Part shown: one piece after another, positions 60,670 through 64,000 of the stretch | Layout: each line of letters opens with the position of its first letter | Position numbering within the stretch: position 1 is the first letter of the stretch | Source: Cellulosimicrobium cellulans | GTDB lineage: Bacteria > Actinomycetota > Actinomycetes > Actinomycetales > Cellulomonadaceae | Direction of reading: 5' to 3' | Assembly (NCBI RefSeq): GCF_007679345.1 | Contig: NZ_VEGH01000003.1 | Span: 1-64,000 of the forward strand | Length of the DNA: 64,000 bases | Position numbers and translations under genes: made by a program | The notes under the pieces: generated by a model | Told to the model about the DNA's origin: nothing | The model's input: the letters and a program-made list of their open reading frames with translations, nothing else | The model's database searches: none

Positions 60670-60969
60670 GTGGACGAGGTGTTCCGGGCGCTGGCCGACC
60701 CGACGCGGCGACTGCTCCTCCAGGAGCTGCGCCGGCGGGACCGGCAGACCCTGTTCGAGCTGTGCACCCGGCTCATCACCGCCCACGGGGTCGCCGTCAC
60801 GCGGCAGGCGGTCTCGAAGCACCTGGGCGTGCTGGCCGACGCCGGTCTGGTCCAGGTCACCCGGGCGGGGCGCACCACCGTGCACCGCCTCGACCCCGGT
60901 CCGCTCGCCGGCGTCGCCGGCTGGCTGGCCGCGATGTCCGCACCCGCAGCTCCCGAGGAGTCCCCGTGA
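60670..60969 (+). CDS. ArsR/SmtB-type transcriptional regulator
   Basis: A 99-residue winged-helix protein (VFRALADPTRRLLLQELRRRD, then AVTRQAVSKHLGVLADAGLVQVTRAGRTTVHRL). It lacks the paired Cys or His metal ligands of ArsR and CadC, with one Cys only, so it may sense an organic ligand or protein contact. GTG 60670 is placed for a leaderless transcript from the palindrome-embedded promoter; longer in-frame starts would lie inside the operator. The stop overlaps the VOC gene start (GTGA), so the pair is co-expressed and autoregulated. Confidence 0.85.
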   Translation: MDEVFRALADPTRRLLLQELRRRDRQTLFELCTRLITAHGVAVTRQAVSKHLGVLADAGLVQVTRAGRTTVHRLDPGPLAGVAGWLAAMSAPAAPEESP

Positions 60970-61355
60970 TCATCACCACCGCCTCCGTGTTCGTCGACGA
61001 CCAGGCCAAGGCGCTCGCCTTCTACACCGACGTGCTCGGGTTCCGTCCCAAGAACGACGTCCCGCTCGGGGCCCACCGCTGGCTCACGGTCGTGTCGCCC
61101 GAGGCGCCGGACGGCGTCGAGCTGCTGCTGGAGCCGGGGGAGCACCCGGCGGTCGGGCCGTTCAAGGCCGCGCTGGTCGCCGACGGCATCCCATTCACCA
61201 GCTTCGGCGTCGCCGACGTGCACGCCGAGCACGCCCGGCTCGAGGCGCTCGGCGTGCGGTTCGTCCAGCCGCCGACCGCGGCGGGTCCGGTCACCGTCGC
61301 CGTCCTGGACGACACCTGCGGCAACCTGATCCAGATCGCCTCGGCGGCGGGCTGA
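60966..61355 (+). CDS. VOC family protein (glyoxalase/bleomycin resistance-like)
   Basis: A 129-residue single-domain VOC protein. TASVFVDDQAKALAFYTDVLGF opens the first beta-alpha-beta unit. ELLLEPG, then FGVADVHAEHARLEALGVRF and VAVLDDTCGNLIQI complete the fold, with Glu of ELLLE and the C-terminal segment as likely metal-ligand positions. Single-domain VOC proteins paired with ArsR-type regulators are common in actinobacteria, of unknown substrate. GTG 60966 overlaps the regulator stop. Confidence 0.85.
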   Translation: MIITTASVFVDDQAKALAFYTDVLGFRPKNDVPLGAHRWLTVVSPEAPDGVELLLEPGEHPAVGPFKAALVADGIPFTSFGVADVHAEHARLEALGVRFVQPPTAAGPVTVAVLDDTCGNLIQIASAAG

Positions 61356-61373
61356 CCGGCCCGGCGCGCGCGG

Positions 61374-61428
61374 CCGCCCGCGCCGAGGGGGCCGCCCGCG
61401 CCGAGGGAGGCCGCCCGCGCCGAGAGAG
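61374..61428. repeat. Three ~18-bp tandem repeats CCGCCCGCGCCGAG
   Basis: CCGCCCGCGCCGAG units begin at 61374, 61392 and 61411 (spacing 18 and 19). They lie directly before the palindrome at 61438. They hold no reading frame I can support. Confidence 0.7.
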
Positions 61429-61437
61429 CACCCGACA

Positions 61438-61472
61438 CGTCGAGCGGGTAGTCGCCGACTACCCGCTCGACG
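61438..61472. repeat. Perfect 17-bp inverted repeat, probable terminator (palindrome family A)
   Basis: CGTCGAGCGGGTAGTCG (61438-61454) pairs with its complement at 61456-61472 around one central C. The flank ACCCGACACGTCGAG and the centre CGCCG are identical to those of the palindrome at 4861-4905, while the inner arms differ but stay complementary. It lies between the VOC gene and the next plus-strand gene, fitting a terminator. Confidence 0.75.
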
Positions 61473-61527
61473 CGTCCCGTACTCGCTCGCGGTGGTGGGC
61501 CCGGGCGGGTCGCCGCACGATGGCCGC

Positions 61528-62025
61528 ATGAGCGACGACGCACCGCAGCAGCAGCCCGCCGACCGGCCCGAGCCCTCGCGGGGCGGTGGCTCCGCCGAGC
61601 GGCCCGACGCGGCCCACCTGCCGCCCGAGGGCGTCCCCGACGCCGTGGTGGAGGCCGTCGGCGGCGTGACCGCCGCGTTCGAGGTGGTCGAGCACGCCCG
61701 CGGCATGCTCTACGCCTTCCACCGGCTCATCGGCCGGGCCGACGCCGAGCTCGCCGAGGCGCTGGACCGGCTCGCCGACGCGGGGCACCCCGACGTCGCC
61801 GAGGAGCTGCGCGCCGAGATCGTCGGCCGGAACGTGCTCGAGGGGCGCTGGACGTTCCAGGTCGTCGAGGACTTCGACGACGGCTACTACCGGGCGTTCG
61901 CCGACGCCGAGCGCCGCACCCGCGACCGGCTGGTGGCCGGCCGCCGGCACGTCTACGAGTCGCAGCTGAAGGAGCGCAACCGCACGCACGGGCGCCCGGG
62001 CCACGAGGCGCGGCCGCCCGGCTGA
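61528..62025 (+). CDS. Conserved hypothetical protein
   Basis: A 165-residue soluble protein. A Pro/Gln-rich N-terminus of about 30 residues is followed by a helical core (VVEAVGGVTAAFEVVEHARGMLYAFHRLIGRADAELAEALDRLADAG, then LEGRWTFQVVEDFDDGYYRAFADAERRTRDRLVAGRRHVYES). I recognise no named family; the core looks well conserved in composition and charge. The ATG at 61528 has no strong ribosome site. It is followed by 229 bp without a gene before manganese catalase. Confidence 0.65.
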   Translation: MSDDAPQQQPADRPEPSRGGGSAERPDAAHLPPEGVPDAVVEAVGGVTAAFEVVEHARGMLYAFHRLIGRADAELAEALDRLADAGHPDVAEELRAEIVGRNVLEGRWTFQVVEDFDDGYYRAFADAERRTRDRLVAGRRHVYESQLKERNRTHGRPGHEARPPG

Positions 62026-62254
62026 CCGCCGCGGGCATCGGGGCCGCGGGCGCGCAACCACCCGCTCGGGAGGCGGGTTCACCCGGACGGACCTAGCGTC
62101 GTGGCAGGCGACGGGTCTGGTCCCGTCGTCCTCGTGCCGGTGCAGCAGGGCGCCGGCGCCACGCCCGGTCCGGCGTGGCGCCCGACCGGCGCCCCTCCGC
62201 GACCGCGGCTCCGCAGACGACACTGCCCCGGGGTCCCGGGGCGCGGAGGTCGCG
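62026..62254. other. Intergenic region upstream of manganese catalase
   Basis: Contains TAGCGT (62094-62099), a possible -10 element, which would give an mRNA leader of about 150 nt. CCCGCTCGGGAGGCGGG before it (62061-62077) can form a short hairpin. No stress-sigma consensus is clear. Confidence 0.35.
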
Positions 62255-63136
62255 ATGTTCTTCCACCGTCAAGAGCTGCAGTTCAAGTCCACGCCCGACA
62301 AGCCGGACGCCGTGTACGCCCGCAAGCTCCAGGAGGTCCTGGGCGGGCAGTACGGCGAGATCACGGTCGCGATGCAGTACGGGTTCCAGTCCTGGAACAC
62401 GCACCTGCCCGGGAAGTACCGCGACCTGCTGTACGGCATCGGTGCCGAGGAGTTCGGCCACGTCGAGATGCTGGCGACGATGATCGCGCAGCTGCTCGAG
62501 AAGGCCCCCATCGGGATCACCGAGGAGGCCGTGCAGAAGGACCCGACCATCGCCGCGATCATCGGCGGCACGGACGTCCAGCACGCCATCGTCGCCGGCG
62601 CGGGCGCCCGCCCGGTCGACAGCAACGGCAACCCGTGGAGCGCCGGCTACATCACCGCGAGCGGCAACCTGCTGGCCGACTTCCAGGCGAACGCGAACGC
62701 CGAGATGCAGGGCCGCGTCCAGGTGGCCCGGCTCTACCACATGACCGACGACAGCGGCGTCCGGGACCTGCTCGCGTTCCTGCTGGCGCGGGACACCATG
62801 CACCAGAACCAGTGGATCGCCGCGGCGCGCGAGCTGCAGGAGGAGGGCTTCGAGGGCATCCCGACCCCGAGCAACTTCCCGATCGACCAGGAGCACCGCG
62901 AGGTGTCCTACCAGTACATCAACTTCTCGGACGGGGCCGACGCCGACAAGGGCTCGTGGGCCTCGGGCCCGACCCCGGACGGCCTGGGCGAGTTCACCTA
63001 CGTCGCCGAGCCGCCCGCCGGCGTGCCGATGCCGCCGCCCACGCAGCCCGACCCGCGGCTGTACGGCACCACGGCCAAGCCCAACCCGGTGGAGAAGGCC
63101 ACCGGGAAGCTCAAGGACACCTTCAAGAGCGAGTGA
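62255..63136 (+). CDS. Manganese catalase
   Basis: A 293-residue dimanganese catalase that converts hydrogen peroxide to water and oxygen in the cytoplasm. Ligands align with those of the Lactobacillus plantarum enzyme: Glu35 (GQYGEITV), Glu66 and His69 (AEEFGHVE), Glu150 (NANAEMQGR) and His183 (RDTMHQNQW). It has the usual ferritin-like helices and a C-terminal loop (GGSW-type SYQYINFSDG) that packs on a neighbouring subunit. The gene precedes a helical stress-type protein by 10 bp, so the pair is probably co-transcribed. Confidence 0.94.
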   Translation: MFFHRQELQFKSTPDKPDAVYARKLQEVLGGQYGEITVAMQYGFQSWNTHLPGKYRDLLYGIGAEEFGHVEMLATMIAQLLEKAPIGITEEAVQKDPTIAAIIGGTDVQHAIVAGAGARPVDSNGNPWSAGYITASGNLLADFQANANAEMQGRVQVARLYHMTDDSGVRDLLAFLLARDTMHQNQWIAAARELQEEGFEGIPTPSNFPIDQEHREVSYQYINFSDGADADKGSWASGPTPDGLGEFTYVAEPPAGVPMPPPTQPDPRLYGTTAKPNPVEKATGKLKDTFKSE

Positions 63137-63146
63137 GGAGGACGCG

Positions 63147-64000
63147 ATGAGCACCGAGGACAGCGGCGCAGCCGCAGCGGTGGGGACGGCGAAGGAGCAG
63201 GCGTCCGGACTGGCGCACGCGGCCGCGGACAGCGGCCAGGGGGTGCTGCACGAGGCCAAGGGCCAGGCGGCGGACGTCGTCCACGAGGCGACGAGCCAGG
63301 CGCGGGACCTGCTGGGCGAGGCGCGCGCCGGCCTGACCAGCCAGGCGTCGGACCAGCAGGCGCGGGCCGCCTCCAGCCTCCGGTCGCTCGGTGACGAGCT
63401 CGGCCGGATGGCGGACGGCTCGGAGCAGGGCGGTCTCGCGGCCGACCTCGTCCGGCAGGTCGCCGGGCGCACCGGGTCGGTGGCGAGCTGGCTCGAGAAC
63501 CGCGAGCCGGGTGACGTGCTGGGCGAGGTCACCGACTTCGCGCGGCGCCGGCCCGGGGTGTTCCTGGCCCTCGCGGCCGGCGCCGGCGTGCTCGCCGGGC
63601 GGCTGACGCGCGGGCTGAAGGACGCCCCGCCGTCGACCGGCTCGACGGGACCGACCCGCACGACGGGGTCGACCGGTTCGTCCCTGCCCGGCGCGACCAC
63701 CGGCCTGTCCACCCCGACCGCGGGCTCCGCGGGCGGGTCGCCGGCGGCCACCACGCAGGACCTGTCCCCGGCGCTCGCCGCCACGGGCGGCCCGGGCGTG
63801 GTCGCGGGCGGCACGGCGGAGGTGACCGACGTCGACGCCGAGTTCGGCGGCGGGCAGCACCGCGAGCCGGGCCCGGTCGACGACGGTGGTCCGGGCTCCG
63901 AGGAGCAGGCCTGGGCGGCGGCGGGCGGCGAGGCCCCGGTCACCCCGACGCCGGGCCACCTCCCGACGGCCGACGACCAGGGCACGGCGGGCGGCGACCC
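63147..64000 (+). CDS. Amphipathic-helix membrane-associated protein, C-terminus outside window
   Basis: About 284 codons are visible and no stop occurs before the right edge. Residues 12-100 are long Ala/Gln/Glu-rich amphipathic helices (KEQASGLAHAAADSGQGVLHEAKGQAADVVHEA) like LEA or apolipoprotein-type proteins. A single hydrophobic segment follows near 132-150 (RRPGVFLALAAGAGVLAGRL), then a Ser/Thr/Gly/Pro-rich tail. Similar genes in actinobacteria lie beside phage-holin-family and DUF3618 genes, which cannot be checked here. GAGGAGG precedes the ATG, and it follows manganese catalase by 10 bp, which suggests a shared stress role. Confidence 0.75.
   Translation, partial: MSTEDSGAAAAVGTAKEQASGLAHAAADSGQGVLHEAKGQAADVVHEATSQARDLLGEARAGLTSQASDQQARAASSLRSLGDELGRMADGSEQGGLAADLVRQVAGRTGSVASWLENREPGDVLGEVTDFARRRPGVFLALAAGAGVLAGRLTRGLKDAPPSTGSTGPTRTTGSTGSSLPGATTGLSTPTAGSAGGSPAATTQDLSPALAATGGPGVVAGGTAEVTDVDAEFGGGQHREPGPVDDGGPGSEEQAWAAAGGEAPVTPTPGHLPTADDQGTAGGD

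Noticed and set aside
62101-63150. 349-codon plus-strand frame beginning before manganese catalase
   Set aside because: It overlaps the catalase gene in another frame and has Arg/Gly/Pro shadow composition; the catalase frame has all five metal ligands.

Overview
Very GC-rich (roughly three quarters G+C) chromosomal DNA from an actinobacterium. Frequent GTG starts, four-base GTGA/ATGA gene overlaps, TANNNT boxes placed for leaderless transcripts, a LexA box of the Gram-positive type, a DtxR-like iron box and a DUF222-type protein fit Micrococcales. The GH43 arabinanase-type enzyme and overall gene style suggest Cellulomonas or a close relative; this placement is inference. No rRNA, tRNA, CRISPR array, insertion sequence or prophage was seen.

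Layout. 1-4.8 kb: small housekeeping or unknown genes (DUF222 fragment, NTF2-like, HExxH protein, DUF3140, P-loop kinase-like, patatin, aminoglycoside-phosphotransferase-like). 4.9-26.5 kb: a surface-polysaccharide locus. A plus-strand operon (6545-18079) makes and assembles an amino-sugar glycan: Gfo/Idh/MocA dehydrogenase, epimerase, two DegT aminotransferases, NeuD-like acyltransferase, flippase, four glycosyltransferase-like proteins. A convergent minus-strand operon (26192-18221) carries a WecG/TagA enzyme, a double GT2 protein, a GT4, a secreted TIM-barrel-like protein, an O-antigen ligase/polymerase and a Wzz-like protein. Both promoters contain two copies of one 11-bp element, TGTCCGWWWTG, so the halves are probably co-regulated. 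At the left border an acetyltransferase gene runs into the 3' half of a truncated acyltransferase gene.

26.6-39.5 kb: an MFS exporter, a two-gene asymmetric ABC exporter, a secreted His/Asp/Ser-repeat protein beside a NarL-type two-component system, a VOC protein and a fused double ABC exporter. 39.7-46.8 kb: GPP34 protein, glutathione peroxidase, SQR-like flavoprotein and a siderophore importer (ATPase, lipoprotein, fused FecCD permease) behind an iron box. 46.8-52.3 kb: PLDNc_N-type membrane protein, secreted GH43 enzyme, methyltransferase, pentapeptide-DinB protein, alpha/beta hydrolase. 52.3-56 kb: a compact type III polyketide cluster (UbiA prenyltransferase, type III PKS, isoprenylcysteine-methyltransferase-like protein, FAD oxidoreductase).

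56-64 kb: PAS-ANTAR regulator, SOS-controlled DNA polymerase IV, a fused anthranilate/ADIC synthase behind an 11-residue Trp-Trp leader peptide and attenuator-like hairpins, an autoregulated ArsR-VOC pair, manganese catalase, and a helical membrane-associated protein cut by the right edge. Several intergenic regions carry long near-perfect palindromes, two of which share the same outer arm although they lie 56.5 kb apart.
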